From: Bisgaard Taxon 45
GTDB lineage: Bacteria; Pseudomonadota; Gammaproteobacteria; Enterobacterales; Pasteurellaceae
NCBI GenBank assembly: GCA_030783905.1
Contig: JAQAHH010000009.1
Span: forward strand, 186,001 to 250,000
DNA: 64,000 nucleotides
Direction: 5' to 3'
The notes under the pieces were generated by a model. It ran no database searches. It was not told the DNA's origin and saw only the letters and a program-made list of their open reading frames with translations. Below are positions 57,401 through 64,000 of the stretch, piece after piece (within the stretch, counting starts at the first letter, position 1; the number at the start of each line of letters is the position of its first letter). Position numbers and translations under genes: made by a program.

Positions 57401-59548
57401 AGTTTAGCTAATGATATTACATTAGGTAAAAATGGTGCAGATGGTGTTGATGGTTCTCTCGGTGTGAACGGTAAAGACGGTGCAAGTGTTGTCTTGAATG
57501 GTAAAGATGGTTCTATTGGTTTAACGGGTCCTAAAGGCGCTGACGGTAAATCCGCATCGGCAGATATGAAAGTACAAGAGGGTAAACCAGGTGTTGATGG
57601 TAAAGCGGGTGATACCAAAACACGTATCGTCTATACACCAAAAGATAAAGATGGTAACCCAGTTGTTGATGCTACAGGTCAACCAGTTGTTGAAGAAGTC
57701 GCAACCTTAAATGATGGCATGAAGTTTGTTGGTAACGATGGTAAAGAAGTCACTCGTAAACTGAATGAAACCTTAGGTATCAAAGGTGGATTAGATAAAG
57801 CAACAGTTGAAGATAATACTAAAGTATCTTCTGCTAACTTAGGCGTTCGTTCTACTGCTGATGGCTTAGAAGTTGTCATGAAAGAGCGTCCAACATTCTC
57901 TGGCTTAGTGGTAAACGGTAAAGATGGTGAAGATGCTGCAGTTAAGTTTGCGAAAGACGGTAAAGAGGGTATGTCTATTGCAGCAGTAACTGATAATAAT
58001 GGTAATACTACTGGCTTAGCTATCAAGGATAAAGATGGTAATCCAGGTGTGACTTTCAACAATGATGGTCGTATCACTAATGTTGTTGCAGGTAAAGATG
58101 ATACTGACGCAGTTAATGTGAGTCAGTTAAAAGAAGGGCTTGCCAAAGCAACCACGAAAGTTGAAGCAGGTAAAAACATGACCGTGACTTCAACGACGAA
58201 CGATGATGGTAGTACGACTTATACTGTAGCAACAGAAGAGGATGTTAACTTTACCACAGTCACAACCGGTAACACGGTCATGAACAATGCTGGTGTGAAA
58301 GTCGGTGATAATGTTGCACTCACTAACGAAGGTTTAAAAGCAGGTGATGTGACAGTGACGACAGCAGGTATTAATGCGGGTAACAAGAAAGTGACTGGGG
58401 TTGCAGATGGTGATATTTCACCAACGAGCAAAGAGGCGGTGAACGGTAGTCAGCTGAACGCGGTTAAAGAAACCGCTGAAGCGGGTTGGAACTTAACAGC
58501 AAATGGTGAAAACTCATCTAATGTGAAACCAAGAAATACCGTGGATCTCAACAATACTGATGGCAATATCGTGATCAGCAAAACAAACACTGCGGATAGT
58601 CATAACGTCACCTTTGATTTAGCCAATAAAGTCGTGATTGGACCTAAAGATGGTACAAATCAACCTCAAGAAGGTGCAGTGGTTATCAGTGGTAAAGAGG
58701 GGGATGACGGTAAAGGAAGTATCAGTATTGCCGGCAAAGATGGCAAAGATGCCGTGGCCATTAGTGGTCAAGACGGTGTCGGTAAGATTGGTTTAACCGG
58801 TCCTACGGGTGCTGATGGCAAAAATGCTCATGCAATCATTGGCGTGAAAGACAGTGTGAAAGGCTTAGACGGCAATGATGGTAAAGACGGTAATAGCAAA
58901 ACACGTATCGTTTATACCAAACCGAATGGTGAAGAAGAGCAAGTGGCCACCATGAACGACGGTTTAGTGTTTGCTGCTGATTCAGGTGAACCACACAAAG
59001 CGAAATTAGGTACAACTGTTAAAGTGAAAGGAGATGATAAAAATATCTCAACTGAAGTGGTTGGTGACACGCTACGTGTGAAATTGAATGACAATATTGA
59101 AGTAAAAGGCATCAATGTGACTGAAAACTTGACGGTGAAAGAAGGCGCGAACATCAACATGGGTAACAACGTGATTCACGGTGTGGCTGATGGTGAAGTG
59201 AGTGCAAGCAGTAAACAAGCTGTGAATGGTAGCCAGTTACATAAAGTTCAGCAACAAGTGAATAACCAAGCCACCGCGATTAATAAGCTAGGTGATCATA
59301 TCAATAAAGTGGATAAAGATCTCCGTGCTGGTATTGCGGGTGCCACAGCGGTCGCGTTCTTACAGCGTCCAAATGAAGCGGGTAAGAGCATTGTTTCTCT
59401 TGGTGTTGGTTCTTATAAAGCTGAGACAGCCATTGCCGTGGGTTATGCAAGAAACTCAGATAACAATAAGATCTCAATCAAACTTGGTGGTGGTGTGAAT
59501 AGCCGTGGTGATGTAAACCTCGGTGGTAGCATCGGTTACCAATGGTAG
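51458..59548 (+). CDS. hsf: Giant trimeric autotransporter adhesin (Hsf/Hia/YadA family)
   Basis: The 2,696-residue surface protein is a type Vc autotransporter. It has an extended signal peptide (MNKVYRVIWSHVTNTFIAVS to VFA, about residue 71). Three 16-residue coil repeats (122-169) follow. Two YadA-type heads built from AIG-x-x-A repeats span about 208-640 and 760-1150, each ending in a neck (DAVTVSQLKKV; DAINGSQLFAL). A long stalk of repeated modules follows, with collagen-like GKDGKDG and GLTGPKGADG stretches (about 1180-2480). A C-terminal neck (AVNGSQLHKV) and a four-strand YadA anchor (from AGIAGATAVAFLQ, ending SIGYQW) complete it. It resembles P. multocida Hsf proteins. No frameshift or stop interrupts the 8-kb frame. 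It sits between greA and yhbY. Confidence 0.95.
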   Translation: MNKVYRVIWSHVTNTFIAVSELATSKGKVKSFSVISSNSQSLANSSIPATFKLSAIALVSILTLAPAQVFAEDVNATTLNVAGESTFTGKSTFNGGIDTNSLMVGGKTVATVDTVNDAVASKVNQSDFNTLKNTVDDKVNQSDFNTLKNTVGSKVNQGDFNALKNTVDSKASKTELTNLSNLVAQLGLTSGGEYTGLKYFRTKSTLADAVATGTDAIAIGAESKATSANTIAMGHSASSTKQKSVAIGFHANTKSEQSIALGESAKAEKNADKGIAIGSDARVGSKENGDVTYDGASTYVVGSGDGKGSIAIGDNAVSRGTANIAIGKGAINSNKDFDGQFSNNSIAVGTDAQTIASNNSIAIGNMAKANKSADSSIAIGDKAQTFAINALALGRTSEAKGESSLAIGLSSKAESDKAVSIGVNSKAQQGDTIALGSGANALPSKTISIGLNAGLNQVTDVAETKHSHINIGENAGEGVNGQFNIGIGKDAGKHVVGKANIAIGLSAGTNLANTEETVGDNVSIGNFANKYDVQTPIQRSTAVGAHTKTASDSTALGYEAKATALKSTAIGFASKAIGEQAVAIGSSAEADSNNIALGSNSKAKAKAGTGYLTGTDSSLVVSVGHQEGSSNQHILRRLVNVADGADDQDAVTVSQLKKVTEKVTTDLQAKFNALNHSPTASEIKYDTVPPDAATGAENKITLKPKTRISNVANAESDTDAVNLKQVNQIINDKKAHYFSVNDQGLSSVPGNHDNDAATGKLSMAIGQNVIAKAERSIAIGNNANAHGEGSIALGTLYQGSNDLDDGNAKNSATNATVSNQPYKYGLAIGAGANTEGNNSIAIGSLAASSNKDIQGGNVDRAIAIGYFARTSGEKSTAIGERSVASGVRANAVGSQAQATAESSTAIGTKANANAKNSIAFGTHQQVTGVNSGSIGYAGEEGDVPELKKVKTIVSGTGTYSLGNTNGTVTANESGIFGNNNIISAKENTRLVGNKNVIGDITVEPSASNPNGVAPTNELKDIYVTGYGNKISSSKKLAKDLSGLFVYGHTNTIADIADPDSTEEIEITNSSVIGANNTLNTKGSDFFVLGNNVNATLGNSVYLGKDAAYIITGASTAGMDNYSNMAGGLNKSGHSFAGGTPVGVVTVGAVGKERRVQNVAAGLVTEASTDAINGSQLFALTRPLRFAGDNSTLSNPDQGKPTGDATVISRGSNQGMKILGGESDTSKLTGKTDKNIGVISDGNNTLEVRLAKTLSNLTAAIFGPEGDKTTINKDGITITNNGKPNVSLTDTGLDNGSNKIINVKAGEADTDAVNVKQLKDLKAEGFGLTGEDGQTVKQALGTAIKVTGDDNVKTKIVTEASGSKKLEIGLENQVTLGGAAKNGDPATDGKLTLKNQAGTDKVVLDGANGSVGLTGADGANATITVKNGSPAVDGSANTTKPRITYGDEEVATLNDGLKFGANAGTIHNAKLNTQVDVKGKAENTQWTDFDAGQNIMTQIKDNTITVALAKALSGLTSATFGDPTEANKDATVINKDGVTISNKGAADVSLTENGLDNGNKQIKNVASGLTKADGNVATSLNDAVQTNGVNVGDLKTAITNITSGTTNGVDNPLGGFGLKDKAGQIFKQNLGETAQITGDSNVNTKVIDGQNGGKALEVSLANQLTLGKGPDANVPNATGEAGKVTLKDDKGTDRAVLDGSDGSLTLTGVAPATTPGAAPADVPSAKIKVATGKADLAGTPDLDPSTAPSNKTRITYEIPGAQPTDPATTEELATLNDGLKFGANDGKVHNAKLNTRVDVKGKADNTNWADFDAGQNIMTQIQGNTITIALAKALKDLTSASFVGGTENTSSVLNGNGLTITKKDGAQDPNAKDTVVSLTEKGLDNGGNQIINVDSGLKKSDGTVVTLKDAPDEVLKNGVNVGDLKNAIKDVTSATNGGFGLKDKEGTEFKQDLGTTAQITGDKNINTKVIDVPNSNDKALEISLANDITLGKNGADGVDGSLGVNGKDGASVVLNGKDGSIGLTGPKGADGKSASADMKVQEGKPGVDGKAGDTKTRIVYTPKDKDGNPVVDATGQPVVEEVATLNDGMKFVGNDGKEVTRKLNETLGIKGGLDKATVEDNTKVSSANLGVRSTADGLEVVMKERPTFSGLVVNGKDGEDAAVKFAKDGKEGMSIAAVTDNNGNTTGLAIKDKDGNPGVTFNNDGRITNVVAGKDDTDAVNVSQLKEGLAKATTKVEAGKNMTVTSTTNDDGSTTYTVATEEDVNFTTVTTGNTVMNNAGVKVGDNVALTNEGLKAGDVTVTTAGINAGNKKVTGVADGDISPTSKEAVNGSQLNAVKETAEAGWNLTANGENSSNVKPRNTVDLNNTDGNIVISKTNTADSHNVTFDLANKVVIGPKDGTNQPQEGAVVISGKEGDDGKGSISIAGKDGKDAVAISGQDGVGKIGLTGPTGADGKNAHAIIGVKDSVKGLDGNDGKDGNSKTRIVYTKPNGEEEQVATMNDGLVFAADSGEPHKAKLGTTVKVKGDDKNISTEVVGDTLRVKLNDNIEVKGINVTENLTVKEGANINMGNNVIHGVADGEVSASSKQAVNGSQLHKVQQQVNNQATAINKLGDHINKVDKDLRAGIAGATAVAFLQRPNEAGKSIVSLGVGSYKAETAIAVGYARNSDNNKISIKLGGGVNSRGDVNLGGSIGYQW
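51821..51964 (+). repeat. Three 48-bp tandem repeats in the adhesin
   Basis: Units start at 51821, 51869 and 51917. Each encodes KVNQSDFNTLKNTVDD or a close variant (Asp/Gly and Asn/Asp changes), in frame. They form a coiled-coil segment before the first head. Copy number could change by whole units without frameshift. Confidence 0.85.
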
Positions 59549-59568
59549 TTGATTCTTAACTTGTTAAC

Positions 59569-59600
59569 AAAGGGTATTGAGGAAAGCTCAGTACCCTTTT
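59569..59600 (+). terminator. Terminator of the adhesin gene
   Basis: AAAGGGTATTGAG and CTCAGTACCCTTT form a 13-bp stem (one G-U) around GAAAG, followed by T's, 20 bp after the adhesin stop. Confidence 0.85.
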
Positions 59601-59642
59601 CTTTTAGCTGAGTAAAGTCAGCAGATGTAGCACAGAGATAAA

Positions 59643-59672
59643 AAAGGGGATGTATATGTCTACATCCCCTTT
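59643..59672. terminator. Terminator of yhbY (bidirectional)
   Basis: AAAGGGGATGTA and TACATCCCCTTT form a perfect 12-bp stem between the adhesin terminator and the yhbY stop. Confidence 0.8.
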
Positions 59673-59726
59673 GATTTTGTGACGATAACACAGATGTTAT
59701 ACCGTGTTATGGCGTATTTAGTGTTA

Positions 59727-60029
59727 TTATTTGCGTGGCAGTTGGATCTGTGGTTCTTGGCTTGGGCGATAGAGGACCAAAATATGTCCAATAGTTTGCA
59801 CCGCACTTGCTTGCGTTTCACGGATAATCGCGTCAATGATTAATTGTTTTACTTCACGATCGGCACCCGCGATTTTGACTTTAATTAATTCGTGGTGTGT
59901 CAATGCGTTGTCAATTTCTGCTAAAACGCCTTCTGTTAATCCATTATTGCCGATCATCACAACGGGGTTTAAATGATGGGCAATGCCTTTTAAGAATTGT
60001 TTTTGTTTGGTCGATAATGTAATTGACAT
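59727..60029 (-). CDS. yhbY: Ribosome assembly RNA-binding protein YhbY
   Basis: YhbY is a CRM-domain protein associated with 50S subunit precursors. The 100-residue product has LSTKQKQFLKGIAHHLNPVV and the GxxG loop in IGNNGLTEGVLAEI. HELIKVKIAGADREVK also fits. The usual neighbour greA is 8.7 kb away, displaced by the adhesin gene. rlmE-ftsH, which follows yhbY in many relatives, is absent here. Confidence 0.95.
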   Translation of the reverse strand: MSITLSTKQKQFLKGIAHHLNPVVMIGNNGLTEGVLAEIDNALTHHELIKVKIAGADREVKQLIIDAIIRETQASAVQTIGHILVLYRPSQEPQIQLPRK

Positions 60030-60160
60030 AATGCATCCTAATTTGAAAAAAGAGCGGTCATTTTTTCTGAAATGTAAAAAACGACCAACATGAATTGGCT
60101 AATTTTAACCGTAAATACGGGTTAGCGAAAGCAATTTGATAAAATAGAGGTAGAACAAGC

Positions 60161-61120
60161 ATGCATAATACGGATTTGTGGTCTTCTTTTTTGTTCTCAA
60201 TAAGTGTCACGTTACCCACTGTATTGATGTTATTACTCGGGATCATCTTGAAAAGACGGCGGATGATCGATGACAAGTTTACGGGGCAAGCGACCCGCAT
60301 AATTTTTAATATCACCTTACCCATTTTGTTGTTTCTGAATATCACTAGTAATCCTGTGCAGTTTCACACACAGATGATCCCCATTATGGCCAGTGTAATC
60401 GGTACATTGTTGTTATTTTTGGGCGCGGAACTGATTGCCAGTAAATATATCACCGAAAAACAAGAGCGTGGCACCTTTGTGCAAGCGGTGTATCGTGGTA
60501 ATAATGGGATTTTAGGTTTGGCATTGTGTATTAATGCCTATGGTGAAGCCGGTTTAGCACCTGCGTCGATTTATGCTGCCGCGACCATTTTTTTATTTAA
60601 TGTGCTTGCTGTGGTTACGTTAAGTCGCGCATTTGCACAGGGTAAAGTCAGTGTTTACGCGATGTTAATAAATGTACTGAAAAATCCGTTGATTATTGCC
60701 ATTATATTAGGCTATGGAGTGAATCATCTTGAATTTGTCTTGCCAAAAACCTTACAAACCACGGGTAATTATCTGGCGAGTATGACCTTACCTCTCGCGC
60801 TCATGTGTACAGGCGCGAGCATACAGTTTAAAGGCATAAGAAAAGATTCGCGTGTAGTGATTTGGGGCAGTATAGGGCGTGTGCTGATTGCGCCCATTGT
60901 GATGGTACTCGTGGGTAAACTGTGTGGTTTATCGGGCATGAATATGGGGATTTTATTTTTAATGGCAGCGACACCAATGGCAACGATTGCTTATGCCATG
61001 GTACGAGGCATGGGGGGAAATGGGGTGAGTGCCGCGAATATTATCGCTTTCACTACTTTAGGTGCCATCATCACGTCATCTTTCGGCTTGTTAGTTTTGT
61101 CGCAGCTAGGTTGGATTTAG
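60161..61120 (+). CDS. AEC family transporter (auxin efflux carrier/malate permease-like)
   Basis: The 319-residue inner-membrane protein has about ten helices in two five-helix bundles. A central RGNNGILGLALCINAYGEAG near residue 110 and C-terminal MAATPMATIAYAMVRGMGGN are typical of AEC carriers such as MleP. The substrate (malate, malonate or another organic acid) cannot be read from sequence. It is alone, ending at a hairpin shared with yeaD. Confidence 0.85.
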   Translation: MHNTDLWSSFLFSISVTLPTVLMLLLGIILKRRRMIDDKFTGQATRIIFNITLPILLFLNITSNPVQFHTQMIPIMASVIGTLLLFLGAELIASKYITEKQERGTFVQAVYRGNNGILGLALCINAYGEAGLAPASIYAAATIFLFNVLAVVTLSRAFAQGKVSVYAMLINVLKNPLIIAIILGYGVNHLEFVLPKTLQTTGNYLASMTLPLALMCTGASIQFKGIRKDSRVVIWGSIGRVLIAPIVMVLVGKLCGLSGMNMGILFLMAATPMATIAYAMVRGMGGNGVSAANIIAFTTLGAIITSSFGLLVLSQLGWI

Positions 61121-61130
61121 TGATAAAAAA

Positions 61131-61149
61131 GAGGCGATCAGGTCGCCTC
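61131..61149 (-). terminator. Terminator of yeaD
   Basis: GAGGCGA and TCGCCTC form a 7-bp stem around TCAGG with a T run on the minus strand, between two convergent genes. Confidence 0.7.
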
Positions 61150-61199
61150 GATACAAGAGAAAACATTCACTACAGCTTGAAAGACAAGTGCGGGGAATG

Positions 61200-62021
61200 T
61201 TATTTCAGTTTTATCTTAACCGCGATCTGTTCCCCTTGTTTAAGCGTATGTGTAATACGCGCGGTTTCCACACACAGCATGGTTTGATAGCCGAACTCAC
61301 TCATGCCACTGGTTGCTTTATGCCATGGATTCCATACCACGACTTCGCTGGCGTGCTGATGCTCAAGATAAATCGCACGCTGTAACACGGGATCAAGTAT
61401 AGTCGTTTTGGCTTCGGTGACCTGATAGGTACAGTCCACATGTTGTTGAATTTTTCGTGGAGAAGGCACCTGTTCAATTTGTTTAGTCACATTATCAACA
61501 CAGCTTATCGGTAAATCTTGGATTTCAATTTGTTGAATATCGCCGATTTGAAAGTAGCTATGTAACGCCACTTGAGCCTCTTCTTGTCCATAATGGGTGA
61601 AAATGACTTGACAGTCTTCGCTGAAATGCATGCTGACTTTGGCTTCAATCAAATGATCTTCTGTAAATAAACCAAAGGCTAACTGCACGTTATCCGCTGA
61701 AATAGCATAGTCTATTAAGTGCCATAAGCGAATGCGAGCAGTGCCATGCGAAGGCGATTTCACTGCGCCAAACCATGGGTAGCAAAGCGGAATGCCACCA
61801 CGAATAGCACTGCCTAATTGGAAAGGTTCAATATCGCTTAACCACAGTACATCGTGCTCGCTTCCTTTCGGCTGCCAACTAAGAAGATGTGCGCCTTGCA
61901 AGGCAATCACGGCAGTACCCACTTCGTGTTGTAGCATAATTGCTGGAATTTCATTGTATTTTACTAAGCGAAGAGCGGGACAAATGTGTTGAAGAATGGT
62001 TGGTTGAAGAGTGTTTTGCAT
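61200..62021 (-). CDS. yeaD: D-hexose-6-phosphate mutarotase (YeaD)
   Basis: YeaD interconverts anomers of glucose-6-phosphate and related sugars in the cytoplasm. The 273-residue product has AVIALQGAHLLSWQPKGSEH, the IRGGIPLCYPWFGAVKSPSH loop (typical GGIPxCxPWFG) and HGTARIRLWHL. The catalytic His in LHSYFQIGDI and Glu in VVWNPWHKATSGMSEFGY complete the site. An in-frame Met is at 62021. Confidence 0.92.
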   Translation of the reverse strand: MQNTLQPTILQHICPALRLVKYNEIPAIMLQHEVGTAVIALQGAHLLSWQPKGSEHDVLWLSDIEPFQLGSAIRGGIPLCYPWFGAVKSPSHGTARIRLWHLIDYAISADNVQLAFGLFTEDHLIEAKVSMHFSEDCQVIFTHYGQEEAQVALHSYFQIGDIQQIEIQDLPISCVDNVTKQIEQVPSPRKIQQHVDCTYQVTEAKTTILDPVLQRAIYLEHQHASEVVVWNPWHKATSGMSEFGYQTMLCVETARITHTLKQGEQIAVKIKLK

Positions 62022-62120
62022 AAGACCTCTTTATACTGTTTTTCTATTCAGTACGTTATTTAGTGACAAGGGAAAATCTGATACACTATGCCACAATTTT
62101 GTAATTGATGCTGAAAAATA

Positions 62121-64000
62121 ATGGCGAATATTGAACAAATAATCAAGGTCTTTTCCGAACAAGGCGCATTAAGTCAACGCATTGCCGGGTTTCGTCCTCG
62201 TGCGGAACAACGAGAGATGGCGGTCGCGGTTGCCACTGCGATTGGCGAGAAAAGCGCACTGGTGGTGGAAGCGGGGACAGGAACAGGCAAAACCTTCGCC
62301 TATTTGGCACCGGCACTTTTAGCCAAAAAGAAAACTATTGTGTCAACAGGATCGAAAAATTTACAGGATCAACTCTTTAAACGTGACTTACCTACCATCA
62401 AAAAAGCCCTCAATTACAGTGGAAAAATTGCCTTGCTGAAAGGTCGGGCGAATTATTTGTGCTTGGAACGGTTGGAACAAGTGATTGCGCAAGGGGTATT
62501 GGGCGATCGTTCTGTGTTGACGGATTTATCCAAAGTACGCCAATGGCAGAATGCCACCAAAACGGGGGATTTAAGTGAATGCGTGGAATTGGCAGAAGAC
62601 AGCCCGATTTTACCACAATTAACCAGTACGGCAGAAAGCTGTTTAGGGACGGATTGTCCGCATTACAATGATTGCTATGTGGCCTCTGCACGTAAGCGCG
62701 CGTTAAATGCGGACTTAGTGGTGGTCAATCACCATTTGTTTTTTGCTGACATTGCGGTGAAAGAAACGGGGTTTGGGGAGCTCATTCCACAAGCCGACGT
62801 GATTATTTTTGATGAAGCGCACCAACTGCCCGATATTGCGAGCCAATATTTTGGTCAATCCTTAACAGCACGTCAGCTGTTTGATTTGTGCAAAGATATT
62901 CATATTGTGTATCGTACAGAAATCAAAGATATGGCACAACTTGGCACCGCATCGGATAATTTACTAAAAACGATTCAAGACTTCCGTTTATTACTGGGGG
63001 AGGGAAACACCCGAGGCAATTGGCGTGAACGGTTAGCTCAGCCCGTGGCGAGAAAAGGATTTGAAAATTTACAAGAAAAGATCGCCTTTATGTCTGACGT
63101 TGTCAAGTTGGCTTTAGGGCGTTCGCAAACATTAGATAGTATTTTTGAACGCTTAGAGGCGATAAAAACTCAGCTAACACGTCTAGCAGATACCACTATT
63201 ACGGGCTATTGTTATTGGTACGAAACCATCGGGCGACAATTTGGCTTACATATTACCCCCTTGACGGTGGCGGATAAATTTGGGGAAGAAATGCAAAAAC
63301 GGGAAACGGCTTGGATTTTTACCTCTGCCACGCTAGAAGTGGGGGGCGATTTTGCTCATTTTTGCCAACGATTAGGTATTACCCAAGCCACACAGAAAAT
63401 TTTGCCTAGTCCGTTTAATTATCCTGAACAAGCTTTATTGTGTGTGCCACGTTATTTACCGAGCAGTAATCAACAACACACTCTCACACAATTAGGCGAA
63501 ATGCTTTTACCTGTGATCGAAGCTAATCAAGGACGTTGTTTTGTGCTTTGTACTTCCTATGTCATGATGCGTGGCTTAGCGGCCTATTTTCGTGAACAGA
63601 GTGAACTACTGATTTTGTTACAGGGAGAAACATCCAAAACCAAATTATTAGATCAATTTATTGCTTCACAAGACGCGGTATTGGTCGCGACGTCCAGTTT
63701 TTGGGAAGGGGTAGATGTACGGGGAGATGCCCTGTCTTTAGTGATTATAGATAAACTGCCGTTTACCGCACCAGACGAACCTTTACTCAAAGCGCGTATT
63801 GAAGATTGTCGTTTACAAGGTGGCGATCCTTTTCATGATATCCAGATCCCCGAAGCGGTCATTACCTTAAAACAAGGGGTAGGACGCTTGATCCGAGATA
63901 TCACTGATCGTGGTGTGGTGATTATTTGCGATAGTCGTTTAGTGATGCGGAGTTATGGTGCAACTTTTTTGAAAAGCTTACCTAATGCGAAGCGTACTCG
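62121..64000 (+). CDS. yoaA: DinG-family helicase YoaA (partial, runs off the window)
   Basis: This XPD/DinG-type 5'-3' DNA helicase is implicated in DNA damage tolerance. The first 626 residues are present; the end is beyond the window. Visible motifs are FRPRAEQREMAVAVATAIGE, Walker A VEAGTGTGKTFAYL and the iron-sulfur cluster cysteines (YLCLERL; SCLGTDCPHYNDC). DEAH motif IIFDEAHQLPDIAS, TSATLEVGGDF, VATSSFWEGVDVRGD and the QGVGRLIRD motif VI follow. It starts at ATG 62121; no ribosome-binding site is strong. YoaA is favoured over DinG because of the short N-terminus and context. Confidence 0.93.
   Translation, partial: MANIEQIIKVFSEQGALSQRIAGFRPRAEQREMAVAVATAIGEKSALVVEAGTGTGKTFAYLAPALLAKKKTIVSTGSKNLQDQLFKRDLPTIKKALNYSGKIALLKGRANYLCLERLEQVIAQGVLGDRSVLTDLSKVRQWQNATKTGDLSECVELAEDSPILPQLTSTAESCLGTDCPHYNDCYVASARKRALNADLVVVNHHLFFADIAVKETGFGELIPQADVIIFDEAHQLPDIASQYFGQSLTARQLFDLCKDIHIVYRTEIKDMAQLGTASDNLLKTIQDFRLLLGEGNTRGNWRERLAQPVARKGFENLQEKIAFMSDVVKLALGRSQTLDSIFERLEAIKTQLTRLADTTITGYCYWYETIGRQFGLHITPLTVADKFGEEMQKRETAWIFTSATLEVGGDFAHFCQRLGITQATQKILPSPFNYPEQALLCVPRYLPSSNQQHTLTQLGEMLLPVIEANQGRCFVLCTSYVMMRGLAAYFREQSELLILLQGETSKTKLLDQFIASQDAVLVATSSFWEGVDVRGDALSLVIIDKLPFTAPDEPLLKARIEDCRLQGGDPFHDIQIPEAVITLKQGVGRLIRDITDRGVVIICDSRLVMRSYGATFLKSLPNAKRT

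Noticed and set aside
57421-58900. Short repeats (GGTAAAGATGG-like) resembling a repeat array
   Set aside because: They encode GKDG collagen-like residues in frame and lack uniform spacers, so this is not a CRISPR array.
55045-59169. Long open frames on the minus strand inside the adhesin gene (up to 233 codons)
   Set aside because: They are shadows of repetitive, Lys/Gly/Asp/Thr-rich coding on the plus strand; they lack starts, ribosome-binding sites and family motifs.

Overview
The window is a 64-kb chromosomal segment of a member of the Pasteurellaceae, most likely a Pasteurella (P. multocida-like). I infer this from the A+T-rich coding style, about 20 copies on both strands of the Haemophilus-type DNA uptake sequence core AAGTGCGGT, Pasteurellaceae gene order (nrdR-ribD-degS, ribH-nusB-thiL-pgpA, dacB/greA/yhbY) and a giant Hsf/Hia-like trimeric autotransporter. 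No rRNA, tRNA or CRISPR array was seen.

Layout. 1-2.3 kb: tyrS and sfsA (minus strand). Between them I predict a short Fur-controlled small RNA: a near-consensus promoter with two Fur boxes and a C-rich terminator hairpin. 2.3-4.7 kb: an accessory scar. It holds an intact, GC-rich nnrD flanked by neisserial DNA uptake sequences (a clear transfer from Neisseria), then decayed pieces of an ADP-ribosylglycohydrolase, an unidentified gene and a cas10-type HD protein. 4.8-11.8 kb: pntAB, a UDG-like protein, nrdR-ribD-degS and yfbR. 11.9-13.4 kb: an AT-rich patch with a CgtA-like LPS sugar transferase. 13.4-20.1 kb: modE, a ZnuD-type TonB receptor and modABC. 20.3-31.2 kb: dnaJ, a membrane protein, metY, a GyrI-like protein, dnaK, a YdgA-like protein, degP, a nitroreductase and tyrP. 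31.4-35.3 kb: ribH-nusB-thiL-pgpA-lysE-type-dapB. 35.3-42.6 kb: a complete tetrathionate respiration locus, ttrRS diverging from ttrBCA. 42.6-48.5 kb: yfaE, nrdB and nrdA, with a metPS amino-acid importer inserted between the two nrd genes. 48.9-60 kb: dacB, greA, the 2,696-residue adhesin and yhbY. 60-64 kb: an AEC permease, yeaD and the start of yoaA.

Several parts fit together. Molybdate uptake (modABC, modE) can supply the molybdopterin enzyme TtrA. The ttr intergenic region carries a perfect FNR site, as expected for anaerobic respiration. The nrdR repressor gene lies in the same window as nrdA, whose promoter region has two NrdR boxes exactly 31 bp apart. tyrP has tandem TyrR boxes, and dnaK has a plausible heat-shock promoter. 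DegS and DegP (envelope stress) are both present.

All calls come from reading the sequence and the translated frames by eye. No database search, folding or alignment was run, so family names rest on recognised motifs and remembered homologues.
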